Shown: in pieces, positions 25,621 through 38,485 of the stretch
How positions within the stretch are numbered: position 1 is the first letter of the stretch
How the letters are laid out: every line of letters begins with the position of its first letter
Source: Cognatundibacterium squillarum
Lineage (GTDB): Bacteria; Pseudomonadota; Gammaproteobacteria; Burkholderiales; Burkholderiaceae_D
Reading direction: 5' to 3'
Assembly (NCBI RefSeq): GCF_014652435.1
Contig: NZ_BMYU01000011.1
Coordinates: 62,001 to 126,000, forward strand
DNA: 64,000 nt
Program-made: the position numbers and the translations under genes
Notes under the pieces: generated by a model
The model's input: the letters and a program-made list of their open reading frames with translations, nothing else
Databases searched by the model: none
What the model was told of the DNA's origin: nothing

Positions 25621-26781
25621 ATGAAACGACTTTGGTTACTGTTTGCGCAAACTGTTACGGTTGCACTTGCACTCTGGTTTATTGTAGCGACACTGAAGCC
25701 GGAATGGCTGCGTCATAACGGAAATAACTTCCCATCCATTCAGGCAGGTTTGAATGGCATTAATAACGCTCCATCAGGCAACTCTCCCGGTACAGCCTCG
25801 TACAGGGATGCTGCGGGAAAAGCGATGCCATCAGTTGTTAATATATATACATCGAAAGAAGTGAAGCGGCAACGCAATCCCTGGATGAATGATCCGTTTC
25901 TGAAGCGATTCTTCGGAGAACAGCCCCAGCGCGAAGAACGGCAGTCCAGCCTGGGTTCTGGCGTGATTGTCAGCGCATCCGGATACATCCTTACTAATAA
26001 CCATGTCGTTGAGTCAGCAGACGAAATCGAGGTTGCGCTAACAGATGGTCGCAAAGCGAGTGCCAAAATTATCGGAACAGATCCGGAAACTGACCTGGCT
26101 GTCATCAAAATTGATCTTGGAAATCTGCCGGTGGCAACTCTCGGGAACTCAGATCAGGCCCAGGTGGGTGATGTTGTACTCGCGATAGGAAACCCCTATG
26201 GCGTCGGACAGACTGTAACTATGGGTATCGTTTCGGCAGTAGGCCGTACGAATCTGGGAGATAATGGCTTTCAGAGTTTTATCCAGACCGATGCTGCTGT
26301 TAATCCGGGGAATTCCGGCGGCGCACTGATTGATGTTCATGGTAATTTACTCGGCATTAATACCGCGATTTACTCTCAAAATGGCGGCTCTGTCGGTATC
26401 GGGTTTGCGATACCGATAGCGAGTGCACGTCAGGTAATGGAGTCAATCATCAGTCAGGGACAAGTTGTCCGTGGATGGATAGGCGTTGAATTACAGGAAA
26501 TCACACCCGAACTTGCTGATAGCCTGGGCTTGAAAATGGCATCCGGTGCAATCATTGCAGGCGTTGTTCGCGACGGTCCGGCGTTCCGTGCTGGCATCAA
26601 ACCTATCGATATTCTGGTGGATGTAGAAGGGAAAGCCGTACACAGCACTAATGACATGCTGAATCTGGTTTCTCAATTAAAGCCGGGGAGCAATGCAAAA
26701 ATTAAGATTTTACGCAACAATACCGAAATGGTATTGCATGTTGTTATCGGAAAACGTCCGCAGTTTAAGAAAGATGAGTAA
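25621..26781 (+). CDS. DegS/AlgW-like membrane-anchored serine protease
   Basis: 386 residues from the ATG at 25621; the GTG at 25618 is an alternative. An N-terminal membrane anchor (LLFAQTVTVALALWFIVATL) is followed by a trypsin-like domain with His in TNNHVVE, Asp in DPETDLAVIKID and Ser in NPGNSGGAL, and by one PDZ domain (about 285-375). A single PDZ and an uncleaved anchor point to the DegS/AlgW branch, which senses misfolded outer-membrane proteins and starts anti-sigma-factor cleavage; that role is inferred. The DUF2461 gene follows after two bases. Confidence 0.92.
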   Translation: MKRLWLLFAQTVTVALALWFIVATLKPEWLRHNGNNFPSIQAGLNGINNAPSGNSPGTASYRDAAGKAMPSVVNIYTSKEVKRQRNPWMNDPFLKRFFGEQPQREERQSSLGSGVIVSASGYILTNNHVVESADEIEVALTDGRKASAKIIGTDPETDLAVIKIDLGNLPVATLGNSDQAQVGDVVLAIGNPYGVGQTVTMGIVSAVGRTNLGDNGFQSFIQTDAAVNPGNSGGALIDVHGNLLGINTAIYSQNGGSVGIGFAIPIASARQVMESIISQGQVVRGWIGVELQEITPELADSLGLKMASGAIIAGVVRDGPAFRAGIKPIDILVDVEGKAVHSTNDMLNLVSQLKPGSNAKIKILRNNTEMVLHVVIGKRPQFKKDE

Positions 26782-26783
26782 AC

Positions 26784-27482
26784 ATGCACTTATCTGATTT
26801 GCAAGCTTTCTTATCGGAGCTCAGTGAAAATAATCACCGTGCCTGGATGGCAATGAATAAGCCCCGATACGATATTTTGCGCAATGAGTTCCTCGAACTG
26901 ACGGGGGCGCTGATTAACAGTCTACAGCGTACCGACCCTGCAATTGCAAATACCAATCCGGCAAAAGCACTATTCCGGATTAACAGAGACGTTCGTTTCA
27001 GCAAAGATAAGTCGCCGTATAAAACAATCTTTTCTGCTTCTATCGTACCTGATGGACGAAAAAAACCTTCTGAAGGTGGTGGTCCAGCGTATTACTTTCA
27101 GTTTGATGCGCAAGGCGTTCTGCTCTTCGCAGTAGGAGAATATCTGCCGCCACCACACAGGCTCCGGCAAATACGGGATCAGCTTATATCTGATGGAAAT
27201 GGATTTCTCGATGCGATTAATCAGGATCCCTTTCGCTCAAATTTTCCTGCAATACTTTCTGAAGGGCGATTAGTGAAAGTACCTCGAGCCTATCCTGCAG
27301 AGCACCCGATGGGGGAATGGCTGAAATATAAAAGCTTTATTGCCGTCAATGAAATCAGCTATCTTGGTATGTCAGCCTCAGAAGTAAAAAATCAACTACT
27401 GATGGCTTTTGAAAGTGCGAAACCATTGATTTACTGGCTTCGCACCTCACATCACATTGCAGTTAATGCATACCCTGAATAA
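26784..27482 (+). CDS. DUF2461/TIGR02453 family protein
   Basis: 232 residues. Family-typical segments are FLSELSENNHRAWMAMNKP at the start, ALFRINRDVRFSKDKSPYKT, and the Gly-rich GGPAYYFQFDAQGVLLFAVGEY. No catalytic residues can be named. It starts two bases after the protease gene and is probably co-translated with it. Function unknown. Confidence 0.9.
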   Translation: MHLSDLQAFLSELSENNHRAWMAMNKPRYDILRNEFLELTGALINSLQRTDPAIANTNPAKALFRINRDVRFSKDKSPYKTIFSASIVPDGRKKPSEGGGPAYYFQFDAQGVLLFAVGEYLPPPHRLRQIRDQLISDGNGFLDAINQDPFRSNFPAILSEGRLVKVPRAYPAEHPMGEWLKYKSFIAVNEISYLGMSASEVKNQLLMAFESAKPLIYWLRTSHHIAVNAYPE

Positions 27483-27494
27483 TAACCGCTCAGA

Positions 27495-28262
27495 TTAAAC
27501 CGACTCTTCAGGCTCAGGCGCCTTTGTTACCCTGACAAACAGCGGAGCTACTAACAAACCAAGCTCATACAATAGCCACATTGGCAAAGCCAGAGAGAAC
27601 TGGCTAACAACATCCGGTGGCGTAACAATCGCTGCAACCACAAATGCACCGACAATAACGTATGGTCGGATCGCCTTGAGCTTCTCCAAAGGGACAATTC
27701 CCATTCTGACCAAGACCACGACAACGACTGGTACCTCGAACGTCACCCCGAATGCAAGGCACATGGACATAATGAAGTCCAGATAGTTTTCTATGTCCGG
27801 TGCGACATGGATAGACTGTGGCGCAAACTCATTAATGAAATGAAAAACCCGGCCAAAAACCAGAAAATAACAAAATGCGACTCCAGCGACAAACAAGAGC
27901 GTAGATGAAATCACCAGCGGTGCAATCAGGCGTTTCTCATGTGCATATAATCCGGGTGCAACAAATGCCCAGACCTGATACAGCACCCATGGCAACGCAA
28001 TCACAAATGCCGCCAGTAACGTTACCTTCATCGGAACAAGAAATGGTGAAATGACGCCGGTCGCAATCATTTGAGAACCAGCTGGCAACGATTCCAGCAT
28101 AGGCTGAGCAAGGAAATCATAAATAGTTGCCGGTCCGGGCCAAACCATCAGAATCAGACAAACCAGCCCTAGCCCATACACGGCTTTTACAATGCGATCC
28201 CGCAACTCAACCAAATGAGAAATGAAGCTTTCTTCAGCTGCACCGCCGTTACTGTCACTCAT
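27495..28262 (-). CDS. tatC: Sec-independent translocase TatC
   Basis: 255 residues with six hydrophobic segments and the conserved cytoplasmic N-terminus ESFISHLVELRDRIVKA. ISPFLVPMKVTLLAAFVIALP and the FEVPVVVVVLVRMGIV helix are typical. TatC binds the twin-arginine signal. It is the last gene of tatABC and converges on the DUF2461 gene with 12 bases between stops. The Rieske protein in this window is a likely substrate. Confidence 0.96.
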   Translation of the reverse strand: MSDSNGGAAEESFISHLVELRDRIVKAVYGLGLVCLILMVWPGPATIYDFLAQPMLESLPAGSQMIATGVISPFLVPMKVTLLAAFVIALPWVLYQVWAFVAPGLYAHEKRLIAPLVISSTLLFVAGVAFCYFLVFGRVFHFINEFAPQSIHVAPDIENYLDFIMSMCLAFGVTFEVPVVVVVLVRMGIVPLEKLKAIRPYVIVGAFVVAAIVTPPDVVSQFSLALPMWLLYELGLLVAPLFVRVTKAPEPEESV

Positions 28263-28270
28263 GAATTTTT

Positions 28271-28774
28271 TCAGAAAAAGCTAACTGGACGCCGTCCATT
28301 AGCACGAAACTTCGCCATCCTCGCGGAACCGGAAATAACGTGCTGTCGTGTTTGATGGCGACTTTTATACCATTGGGGCACTGCCGATGTACGTGCGAGT
28401 TTTTTACGGCGAAAGGTGTTTCGCTTGCGAATAATGGATGCAGGGTCAGCAACAAATTCTGTCAATGGAGCAGATACATCAGCCGACGTAGCATCCGAAA
28501 ACGCAGAACCCACATCATTTGATACATCCTGCCAGCCCTGATTGATTGATTGACTCACATTTTGTGCAGCTTGCTCTACTTCTGTCTGCATCTTTCGCAA
28601 AGACTCCAGTTCAATCTCTTTGCTGACTTCGGCTTTAACATCATTGATGTATCGCTGCGCCCGGCCAAACAGCGTGCCAGCCATGCGCGCAACCCTGGGC
28701 AATTTTTCAGGCCCGATGACAACCAACGCCACTACGCCGATCAGTGCAAGCTTACTGATGCCGAGATCAATCAT
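28271..28774 (-). CDS. tatB: Twin-arginine translocase subunit TatB
   Basis: 167 residues. The short N-terminal helix DLGISKLALIGVVALVVIGPEKLP with the Gly-Pro hinge is diagnostic. An amphipathic helix (VARMAGTLFGRAQRYIND) and a long charged, poorly conserved tail follow. TatB forms the receptor complex with TatC. It sits between tatA and tatC. Confidence 0.95.
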   Translation of the reverse strand: MIDLGISKLALIGVVALVVIGPEKLPRVARMAGTLFGRAQRYINDVKAEVSKEIELESLRKMQTEVEQAAQNVSQSINQGWQDVSNDVGSAFSDATSADVSAPLTEFVADPASIIRKRNTFRRKKLARTSAVPQWYKSRHQTRQHVISGSARMAKFRANGRRPVSFF

Positions 28775-28807
28775 GATCCGTCCCTGTCGAAAAGCGAACG
28801 ATCACGA

Positions 28808-29005
28808 TCAGATTTTTTCTTTGTTTTCAACAGTCTGATTTTGTACTTGCTGCGGTGTCGAACTATCCGCACCATTCACGCCATCTTTGAAGCCTTTGAC
28901 TGCCTTACCAAGGTCAGACCCGACATTAGCCAGTTTTTTCGTACCAAATACTAAAACAACAACGACCAGCACAATCAGCCAGTGCCAGATGCTAAAAGAA
29001 CCCAT
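28808..29005 (-). CDS. tatA: Twin-arginine translocase subunit TatA
   Basis: 65 residues: a membrane helix ([17 protein letters not shown]), the FGTKKL hinge, and an amphipathic helix ([16 protein letters not shown]) with a short polar tail. TatA oligomers form the translocation element. It starts the tat genes 44 bases after hinT. Confidence 0.95.
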   Translation of the reverse strand: MGSFSIWHWLIVLVVVVLVFGTKKLANVGSDLGKAVKGFKDGVNGADSSTPQQVQNQTVENKEKI

Positions 29006-29049
29006 TTCATACTCCCGGGGAGTGCTGCTCCCCTCATTATTTCAGTTAA

Positions 29050-29412
29050 TCAACGCCAGGGTTTGGGACCGCCAATGACGTGCATGTGCAGATGATACAC
29101 CTCTTGCCCGCCATCAGGACCGCAGTTGATCAGTGTTTTGTAACCACCGGTCAGACTGCCATCCGCCTGCAAAACTGGTGCACAACCTGCTTTTTCCGCA
29201 AGCTGAGATGCAAGTGTCAGCATTTTACCGAGCAATCCCTCATGCTCCACACCAACAGAAGACAAGGTATCAAAGTGCTTCCGGGGAATTATCAGTATGT
29301 GAACCGGGGCAGCCGGGCGAATATCATTAAATGCAATCAGATCCTCATCTTCATATACGATGGTCGCCGGAATCTGCCCTGCTGCAATTTTGCAAAAAAT
29401 ACAGTTATCCAA
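29050..29412 (-). CDS. hinT: HIT-family nucleotide hydrolase HinT
   Basis: 120 residues with CIFCKIAAGQIPATIVYEDE at the start and the catalytic histidine triad HLHMHVIGG near the end. HinT hydrolyses adenosine phosphoramidates. Its place between hisE and tatA is common in betaproteobacteria and suggests read-through from the his genes. Confidence 0.95.
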   Translation of the reverse strand: MDNCIFCKIAAGQIPATIVYEDEDLIAFNDIRPAAPVHILIIPRKHFDTLSSVGVEHEGLLGKMLTLASQLAEKAGCAPVLQADGSLTGGYKTLINCGPDGGQEVYHLHMHVIGGPKPWR

Positions 29413-29441
29413 TTTATTTCCAGATTTATTAATGGAATTTA

Positions 29442-29792
29442 TCAGTTATCGCCACGCGATGCCTTTTCAACCAACCCGGAAAGACCCTCACGTCGCGCCA
29501 GCTCATCCAGTATCTGTTGCGGATGCACATTATAGTTCGCCAACATGACAAGCGAATGAAACCATAAATCTGCACATTCGTAAATCAGATCAGCGACATC
29601 ACCACTGATGCGGGCATCTTTTGCCGCTAGCACAGTTTCTGTTGCCTCCTCGCCAACCTTCTTTAGGATAGCGTCATCACCCTTCGAAAACAGCTTGGCA
29701 ACATAGGAAGTCGCCGGATCGCCACCATTCTGCGGCTTACGGGATTCAATCAGTTCGCTAAGGCGATTAAGAATTATTTGCTGATCTATCAT
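29442..29792 (-). CDS. hisE: Phosphoribosyl-ATP pyrophosphatase
   Basis: 116 residues of the MazG-like HisE family ([31 protein letters not shown], then [16 protein letters not shown]). It performs the second step of histidine synthesis. Here HisE and HisI are separate proteins, not the HisIE fusion of enterobacteria. Its start overlaps the hisI stop by four bases. Confidence 0.95.
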   Translation of the reverse strand: MIDQQIILNRLSELIESRKPQNGGDPATSYVAKLFSKGDDAILKKVGEEATETVLAAKDARISGDVADLIYECADLWFHSLVMLANYNVHPQQILDELARREGLSGLVEKASRGDN

Positions 29793-30190
29793 TTATAAAT
29801 CACCCCCGGGTCTTTCAAAACAGGTTCAACTGCTACCCATTCAGCATTCTGAACTTCTCCATTCAGCTTTTGAAAAAAGCACGAATGGCGGCCCGTATGA
29901 CAAGCAACCGAACCGGTTTGCGTGACTTTAATCAGGACAACATCTTCATCACAGTCCAGGCGAATTTCGTGGACTTTTTGAACATGCCCTGACTCCTCCC
30001 CTTTGTGCCAGAGCTTTTTACGCGACCTACTCCAGTAAACAGCCTCACCGGATTCAACGGTTTTTGTCAGTGCCTCACGGTTCATCCACGCGAACATCAG
30101 GATGTCATTGCTTCCAAGCTCCTGAGCAATGACAGGCACCAAGCCATTTTCGTCCCAGCGGACTTTATTCAGCCACTTCGCAGCACTCAT
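29789..30190 (-). CDS. hisI: Phosphoribosyl-AMP cyclohydrolase
   Basis: 133 residues. [34 protein letters not shown] and the metal-binding cysteines in DCDEDVVL / [14 protein letters not shown] identify HisI, which opens the purine ring of PR-AMP in step three. It overlaps hisF and hisE by four bases each. Confidence 0.96.
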   Translation of the reverse strand: MSAAKWLNKVRWDENGLVPVIAQELGSNDILMFAWMNREALTKTVESGEAVYWSRSRKKLWHKGEESGHVQKVHEIRLDCDEDVVLIKVTQTGSVACHTGRHSCFFQKLNGEVQNAEWVAVEPVLKDPGVIYK

Positions 30191-30951
30191 AGCAACCTCA
30201 CGGGAATTCCCTGATCGGCCATAAACTGCTTTGCCTCACCAACTGTGTGCTGTCCGTAATGAAAAATACTTGCTGCCAAAACGGCATCAGCACCACCCTT
30301 CCGAATACCGTCTGCTAAATCCTGCAAGCCACCGACACCGCCGGACGCGATCACCGGAATTGGTACCGCATCGGATACTGCCCGCGTCAGCGCCAGATCG
30401 AATCCTGACCGGGTACCATCCTTATCCATACTGGTCAGCAAAATCTCACCTGCACCAAGCTCAGCCATATGCTGCGCCCACTCAACCGCATCAAGCCCAG
30501 TCGGATTACGACCACCATGGGTGTAAACTTCCCACTTACCTGGTTTAACCTGCTTTGCATCAATGGCAACCACAATGCATTGGGATCCATACTTATGTGC
30601 TGCATCAGCAACTAAACGCGGATTCGTTACTGCCGATGTGTTCATGCCGACTTTATCTGCGCCAGCATTCAGCAAACGGCGAACATCTTCGACGGCACGC
30701 ACTCCGCCACCCACCGTGAGTGGAATAAATACCTGAGATGATACCGCCTCAATAATTGGCAATATCAGGTCACGCCCATCGGAAGAAGCGGTAATGTCAA
30801 GAAAAGTGATTTCGTCTGCACCTTGCAGATTGTAGCGCCGCGCAATTTCAACCGGATCGCCAGCATCACGTAATTCCTGAAAGTTAACACCTTTGACAAC
30901 ACGTCCGGCGGTCACATCCAGACAAGGAATAATCCGTTTAGCAAGTGTCAT
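30187..30951 (-). CDS. hisF: Imidazole glycerol phosphate synthase cyclase subunit
   Basis: 254 residues of a TIM barrel beginning [19 protein letters not shown], with catalytic Asp in PCLD and in LTSMDKDGT. It uses ammonia from HisH to make imidazole glycerol phosphate and AICAR. It overlaps hisA and hisI by four bases at each end. Confidence 0.97.
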   Translation of the reverse strand: MTLAKRIIPCLDVTAGRVVKGVNFQELRDAGDPVEIARRYNLQGADEITFLDITASSDGRDLILPIIEAVSSQVFIPLTVGGGVRAVEDVRRLLNAGADKVGMNTSAVTNPRLVADAAHKYGSQCIVVAIDAKQVKPGKWEVYTHGGRNPTGLDAVEWAQHMAELGAGEILLTSMDKDGTRSGFDLALTRAVSDAVPIPVIASGGVGGLQDLADGIRKGGADAVLAASIFHYGQHTVGEAKQFMADQGIPVRLL

Positions 30952-31742
30952 TCCTCAGTCACTTCCATATCATCGAACTCACCGCTGAGTTCATCAGCAC
31001 GATTTTGTGCCTCCTGTAAATTCAGGGTACCTTCATAAATTGAGCGGCCGCAGATTACCCCTTCAATACCTTCATCCTGCACCTCACAGAGTGCCTCAAC
31101 ATCTTTGATCGTATGGACACCACCGGATGCAATTACCGGAATATTCACCGCCTGCGCCAGTTTTACGGTGGCCTCGATATTGACACCACCCATCATTCCA
31201 TCACGACCAATGTCAGTATAAATAATCGACTCAACACCGTAGTCTTCAAATTTACGTGCCAGATCAATCACTTCATGACCGGATAATTTACTCCATCCAT
31301 CCGTCGCGACCTTACCGTCTTTAGCATCAATGCCAACGATAATCTGGCCGGGAAATGCACTGCATGCGTCAGCGAGGAATCCCGGATTTTTTACTGCTGC
31401 AGTACCGATAATGATGTAAGAAATACCATCATCAAGATATCGCTCTATCGTGTCGAGATCGCGGATACCACCACCTAACTGCACGGGTATTTCTTCCGTA
31501 CCGGTTTCTTCAGCAAAATCGCGCACTGCCTGCAAAATTGCTTTTACCGCACCTTCATTTTTTGGTTTTCCGGCAAACGCGCCGTTCAGATCAACTAGAT
31601 GTAATCTGCGTGCACCATGACGCAACCAGTGGCGCGCCATATCAGCAGGATCTTCGGAAAATACGGTAGCTTGTTCCATATCGCCTTGCTTAAGGCGTAC
31701 GCAGTGACCATCTTTCAGGTCGATAGCAGGGATGAGCAGCAT
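30948..31742 (-). CDS. hisA: ProFAR isomerase
   Basis: 264 residues of a TIM barrel homologous to His[22 protein letters not shown] at the start with catalytic Asp8, and [12 protein letters not shown] with the second Asp. It isomerises ProFAR to PRFAR in histidine synthesis. The C-terminus has a short acidic tail ([11 protein letters not shown]). It is separated from hisH by 60 bases, the largest gap in the hisH-to-hisE part of the operon. Confidence 0.97.
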   Translation of the reverse strand: MLLIPAIDLKDGHCVRLKQGDMEQATVFSEDPADMARHWLRHGARRLHLVDLNGAFAGKPKNEGAVKAILQAVRDFAEETGTEEIPVQLGGGIRDLDTIERYLDDGISYIIIGTAAVKNPGFLADACSAFPGQIIVGIDAKDGKVATDGWSKLSGHEVIDLARKFEDYGVESIIYTDIGRDGMMGGVNIEATVKLAQAVNIPVIASGGVHTIKDVEALCEVQDEGIEGVICGRSIYEGTLNLQEAQNRADELSGEFDDMEVTEE

Positions 31743-31802
31743 GATGTAAAAAGTGACGTCAGAGAATCTGAAAAATCAGGTTATAAGCTTAAAAAGACGC
31801 AA

Positions 31803-32441
31803 TCAGGGTTTCCAGTGTACAAAATTCTTATACAGTTGCAACCCGGCAGATGCACTCTTTTCAGGATGGAACTGTGTTGCAAAAATATTGTCTTGGGCAA
31901 CAGCGCAGGTAAATGTAACGCCGTACTCTGTCACCGCACTCGTATCAGCTGAATTGTCGGGACAGGCATAGAAACTGTGTACAAAATAAAAGTAGGCATC
32001 TTGTTCAATGCCAGTCCACATGGCATGCTTTTGCGTCTGGCGAACACGATTCCAACCCATTTGCGGAACCTTGTAACGGGAGCCGTCGGGCTGCTTAAGT
32101 CCCTCTAGTGAAAAACGCACGACCCGTCCTGGTAACAAACCAAGCCCTGGCGTATTTCCCTCCTCACTGACATCAAACAGCATTTGCTCACCGACACAAA
32201 CGCCAAACATCGGCTTATTCCGACTGGCCTCCAGCACGGCCTCCTGTACGCCGGATTCCTGCAAACTGCGCATACAGTCAGGCATTGCCCCCTGACCCGG
32301 TAATACGATACGTTCAGCAGCACGTATTTGCTCAGGATCTCCGGAAATTAACACCTCAGCTTCAGGGGCTACAGCCCTAAGCGCCTGCGCAACAGAGCGC
32401 AAATTTCCCATGCCGTAGTCAACTACAACGATTTTTTGCAT
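31803..32441 (-). CDS. hisH: Imidazole glycerol phosphate synthase glutaminase subunit
   Basis: 212 residues from the ATG at 32441 (a GTG six bases upstream is possible). It is a class I glutamine amidotransferase: nucleophile Cys in [10 protein letters not shown], then His and Glu in FHPEKS. It feeds ammonia to HisF. The elbow reads GVCVGEQ where enterobacterial enzymes have GICLGMQ; this variant is normal in betaproteobacteria as far as I know. Confidence 0.95.
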   Translation of the reverse strand: MQKIVVVDYGMGNLRSVAQALRAVAPEAEVLISGDPEQIRAAERIVLPGQGAMPDCMRSLQESGVQEAVLEASRNKPMFGVCVGEQMLFDVSEEGNTPGLGLLPGRVVRFSLEGLKQPDGSRYKVPQMGWNRVRQTQKHAMWTGIEQDAYFYFVHSFYACPDNSADTSAVTEYGVTFTCAVAQDNIFATQFHPEKSASAGLQLYKNFVHWKP

Positions 32442-32456
32442 GATCACATGTACCCG

Positions 32457-33059
32457 TTACAAACAACCTTTAGTGGATGGGATCACGCCCGCAGAGCGAG
32501 GATCCAGTTCGGTTGCCATACGCAGTGCACGTCCGAACGCTTTAAATACCGTTTCCGCCTGATGATGCGAGTTGTCTCCACGGAGATTATCTATATGCAG
32601 GGTCACCTGAGCATGATTCACGAAACCCTGAAAAAATTCACGGAACAGGTCAACATCAAATCGCCCGATCGCGGCTCTGGTGAACGGGATGTGATAGCTG
32701 AGACCAGGACGGCCTGAAAAATCGATCACGACTCTGGATAAAGCTTCATCCAGCGGCACATATGCGTGACCATAACGGCGGATGCCCTTCTTATCACCGA
32801 CAGCCTGTACAAACGCTTGTCCCAGCGTAATGCCGACATCTTCCACCGTGTGATGATCGTCAATATAGGTATCGCCCTTAGCTTCAATCTCAAGGTCGAT
32901 CAGACCATGGCGCGCAATCTGATCCAGCATATGATCCAGAAACGGAACGCCGGTATTCAGCTTTTGCTGACCAGTACCATCAAGATTAATTGCAACACGG
33001 ATTTGTGTTTCACTGGTATTGCGGGTCACCGCCGCAATGCGGTTTTCTGAAATAGTCAT
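32457..33059 (-). CDS. hisB: Imidazoleglycerol-phosphate dehydratase (monofunctional)
   Basis: 200 residues with metal-binding motifs DDHHTVED and [12 protein letters not shown]. It lacks the histidinol-phosphatase half found in enterobacterial HisB, so that activity must be coded elsewhere. It overlaps hisC by four bases. Confidence 0.96.
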   Translation of the reverse strand: MTISENRIAAVTRNTSETQIRVAINLDGTGQQKLNTGVPFLDHMLDQIARHGLIDLEIEAKGDTYIDDHHTVEDVGITLGQAFVQAVGDKKGIRRYGHAYVPLDEALSRVVIDFSGRPGLSYHIPFTRAAIGRFDVDLFREFFQGFVNHAQVTLHIDNLRGDNSHHQAETVFKAFGRALRMATELDPRSAGVIPSTKGCL

Positions 33060-34135
33060 GATGAAATAGATGCTGCAAATGCAGCCAGAAAACGGGTATT
33101 TTCTTCTCGAGTACTGACCGTAACGCGCAAACAGTTCTCAAGCAGTGGATGCATTTTACCCACATTTTTTACAAGGATCCGGTGCTGCAGTAATTTGCCG
33201 AAAACTTGTTCGGCCTGTGCAACACGAATTAACAGGAAATTGGCTGCTGACGGATAAACCTGCACACCCGCCATATTCTCCAGTGCGCTGGAAAGTATGG
33301 TGCGCTGCGCTCTTAACTCTGCTGCCTGCTCTTCAAGTACCTGCGCATGCCGGAGCACGAAACACGCCGCTGCTTCCGTCAGCACATTGATATTGTACGG
33401 AGGGCGTACTTTCTCAAACTCAGTCATCAGTTCAGGTGAGCCTGTCATGTATCCAAGGCGAATTCCCGCCAGCCCCAGCTTGGAGACCGTGCGCATCACG
33501 ACCAGCTGTGGATAGCGAGGAATCTGATCCATCCACGATCGCTGCGCAAATGGCTGATATGCCTCATCCACCACAACAATACTTTCCGGACTTGCTGAAA
33601 TAATGTCGTGCATGACAGCATCATCAAACAGCGCACCTGTCGGATTATTCGGATAAGCGAGGTATATGATGGCAGGACGGTGTTGACGTATAGCGCTGAG
33701 CATCGCGTCACGGTCAAGCTGAAAATCCGGGGTTAGCGGAACACCGACAAACTCCATTCCCGCCAGTTTTGCTGACATGGCGTACATCACAAATCCGGGT
33801 ACCGGTGCAAGAATTTTTGCGCCAGGCTTTGCACAGGCAACAGCCAGCATGGAAATTAATTCATCCGAACCATTTCCCAGTACAACAGGCCAGTCCTCCG
33901 GCACATTAAACTGCGTCCTGATATGCTTTTTCAGCGCAGTATAAGCAGGTGCCGGATAACGATTCATCGGCACTGCGGCAAGATGCTTCGAAAGCGCTTG
34001 CTGCAATTCAGCAGGAAGGGAATACGGATTTTCCATCGCATCCAGCTTCAGAAAGCCATCTGCATCCGGGACATGATAGGCCGATAAGGCCAGTACTTCA
34101 GGACGGATCACAGCCGTCACAGGTGAGGAACTCAC
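33056..34135 (-). CDS. hisC: Histidinol-phosphate aminotransferase
   Basis: 359 residues, PLP fold type I. Substrate and cofactor motifs are [43 protein letters not shown] and the PLP lysine in [15 protein letters not shown]. It transaminates imidazole acetol phosphate. It is separated from hisD by the methyltransferase gene. Confidence 0.95.
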   Translation of the reverse strand: MSSSPVTAVIRPEVLALSAYHVPDADGFLKLDAMENPYSLPAELQQALSKHLAAVPMNRYPAPAYTALKKHIRTQFNVPEDWPVVLGNGSDELISMLAVACAKPGAKILAPVPGFVMYAMSAKLAGMEFVGVPLTPDFQLDRDAMLSAIRQHRPAIIYLAYPNNPTGALFDDAVMHDIISASPESIVVVDEAYQPFAQRSWMDQIPRYPQLVVMRTVSKLGLAGIRLGYMTGSPELMTEFEKVRPPYNINVLTEAAACFVLRHAQVLEEQAAELRAQRTILSSALENMAGVQVYPSAANFLLIRVAQAEQVFGKLLQHRILVKNVGKMHPLLENCLRVTVSTREENTRFLAAFAASISS

Positions 34136-34189
34136 AATACACTCCGGGTATCGTTAACAGGGACAGGCTGAATACCGGATATCCTGTAA

Positions 34190-34978
34190 TCATGCCTGTA
34201 TCGCTTCGCACAGCGCTTGATCCTGCAATGCGGCCAGGCGCTGTTCTATCATGGCGCAATAATCCGGATTTAATTCAAATCCGGAAAAATCGCGTCCACA
34301 GCGGCGGGCAGCAACAGCGGTAGTGCCGCTGCCCATAAATGGATCAAGAACAACACCACCTGGTGGGCAGGATGCCTTGATCATACGTTCAATAATTTCC
34401 AGCGGTTTTTGTGTCGGGTGATCTTCCCGTTCTGCATGTTCACGGTGCAGACGAGAAACACTCCAGACATCCTTGGGATTAAAGCCCAGCTCGAGCCACT
34501 TGGCACCTTCAAAAATTTTTCTGGTCCTGGCTTTTTTTGTTGCCTCATCGTAAGGGATACGAATTGCGTCAAGATCAAAATAATAGTCTTTTGCGTTGAC
34601 GAAAAAACCTATCGTATCGTGTACGGAAGAGTAACGCCGTACAGAGCCTCCCATCGACGGTACACGCCTGTCCCAGATAATTTCGTTCACCATTTGCATG
34701 CGCTTTTTCAGCATGACAAAAATTTCCGGCGAATATCGCCAGGTCAGAAAAATATACAGGCTGCCGTTTCGCTTGAGTTTTGGGAGTGCCAGATCGATCC
34801 AGGCTGACATCCAGTCCAGATATGCATCTGCCTCCAGCTTATCGGAATCATTGCCATAATCTTTTCCCAATCCATAGGGCGGATCAGCAAGAATCAGGTC
34901 GATACTGCCGTCGGGAATGCGCTGCAATCCCGTCAGTGCATCTTCGCAATAAATCCGGTTTCGCCAAGATGGCATCAT
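34190..34978 (-). CDS. Orphan beta-class DNA methyltransferase within the his operon
   Basis: 262 residues. The catalytic motif DPPYG is at 32-36 and the AdoMet-binding FMGSGTT at 214-220, with HPTQKP (187-192) between them; this order defines the beta class, which includes YhdJ and CcrM. Asp-Pro-Pro-Tyr suggests N6-adenine or N4-cytosine methylation. No separate target-recognition domain or restriction gene is next to it, so it is an orphan enzyme. It overlaps the hisD stop by four bases and precedes hisC by 54 bases, so it is transcribed with the his genes. A GATC-, ATGCAT- or other target cannot be read from sequence. Confidence 0.92.
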   Translation of the reverse strand: MMPSWRNRIYCEDALTGLQRIPDGSIDLILADPPYGLGKDYGNDSDKLEADAYLDWMSAWIDLALPKLKRNGSLYIFLTWRYSPEIFVMLKKRMQMVNEIIWDRRVPSMGGSVRRYSSVHDTIGFFVNAKDYYFDLDAIRIPYDEATKKARTRKIFEGAKWLELGFNPKDVWSVSRLHREHAEREDHPTQKPLEIIERMIKASCPPGGVVLDPFMGSGTTAVAARRCGRDFSGFELNPDYCAMIEQRLAALQDQALCEAIQA

Positions 34979-36303
34979 GCTTCCCCGCGATCCTTCAGAC
35001 GCATCTCAGCGCTGCGGGCATGTGCCTGCAAGCCTTCACCATAAGCGAGCTCTGCGGCAATTTTTCCCAGTACCTGAGCCCCCTCTTCGGAAACACAGAT
35101 GACGGATGAGCGCTTCTGGAAGTCGTACACGCCCAGTGGCGATGAGAAACGTGCCGTACGGGAAGTGGGTAGAACGTGATTTGGTCCCGCGCAGTAGTCA
35201 CCAAGAGATTCTGACGTAAATCGTCCGAGGAACATCGCACCGGCATGCCGGATTTTATCTGCCCAAATGTCAGGGTTCTGCGCTGAAATCTCCAGATGTT
35301 CAGGCGCAATACGATTCGCAATATCACAGGCCTCATCCATGTCAGCGACCTGAATCAGGGCACCACGATTCGCCAGAGATGTGCGGATCACATCCTGCCT
35401 TGGCATTTGCGGTAACAGGCGGACAATGCTCTCCTCAACTGCATTCAGATATGCAGCATCAGGGCAAAGTAATATCGATTGCGCGAGTTCGTCATGCTCT
35501 GCCTGAGAAAATAAATCCATCGCGACCCAGTCGGGGGGCGTGGTGCCATCACAAATAACCAGAATTTCAGAAGGTCCGGCGATCATATCGATACCAACCG
35601 TTCCGAAAACACGACGCTTGGCAGCCGCGACATAGGCATTGCCCGGGCCAACAATTTTATCAACCTGAGGAATCGATTCTGTTCCGTAGGCCAGTGCGCC
35701 GACTGCCTGCGCACCGCCTATCGTAAAGACACGGTCAACACCGGCTATCGCCGCAGCCGCCAGTACCAACGGGTTTTTAACTCCGTCCGGCGTCGGCACC
35801 ACCATAATAATCTCGCCGACTCCGGCTACCTTTGCCGGAATTGCATTCATCAGTACAGACGAAGGATAAGCTGCCTTTCCACCGGGTACATAAATGCCGA
35901 CACGATCCAGCGGTGTTACTTTCTGACCAAGACGAGTGCCGTCTGCTTCAGTATAAATAAAGCCATCTGAGCCGCACTCAGCTTTCTGACGTTCATGGTA
36001 AGCACGCACTCTAGCGGCAGCGTTCTCCAGCGCAGCCCTGCGTTCCGGCGTCAGACTTTCGAGGGCGGCCTGCAACTCTGCCTGCCTGAGTTCAAGACTG
36101 GCAACATTGTCAGCCTGCATACGATCAAAACGGTTCGTCGCATCAAGTACAGCGTTGTCACCCTGTGCACGGACACTGGCAAGTATTTGCGCAGCAGCCC
36201 TGTCAATAGCTTCATCTTCCGTTGCTTCAAAAGCCAGCAATGCGTGAAGTCGTCGTAAAAAATCCGGTTCCGCAGAATTGAGTCGTGATATCAGTGAAGC
36301 CAT
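34975..36303 (-). CDS. hisD: Histidinol dehydrogenase
   Basis: 442 residues. [53 protein letters not shown] and SQAEHDE carry substrate, NAD and zinc residues of HisD. It makes the last two oxidations to histidine. It starts 23 bases after hisG. Confidence 0.97.
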   Translation of the reverse strand: MASLISRLNSAEPDFLRRLHALLAFEATEDEAIDRAAAQILASVRAQGDNAVLDATNRFDRMQADNVASLELRQAELQAALESLTPERRAALENAAARVRAYHERQKAECGSDGFIYTEADGTRLGQKVTPLDRVGIYVPGGKAAYPSSVLMNAIPAKVAGVGEIIMVVPTPDGVKNPLVLAAAAIAGVDRVFTIGGAQAVGALAYGTESIPQVDKIVGPGNAYVAAAKRRVFGTVGIDMIAGPSEILVICDGTTPPDWVAMDLFSQAEHDELAQSILLCPDAAYLNAVEESIVRLLPQMPRQDVIRTSLANRGALIQVADMDEACDIANRIAPEHLEISAQNPDIWADKIRHAGAMFLGRFTSESLGDYCAGPNHVLPTSRTARFSSPLGVYDFQKRSSVICVSEEGAQVLGKIAAELAYGEGLQAHARSAEMRLKDRGEA

Positions 36304-36326
36304 GAATTTACTTTCTTACCTTTATT

Positions 36327-38466
<2,140 letters not shown>

Positions 38467-38485
38467 AATAAATCTCCGGCAAAAA

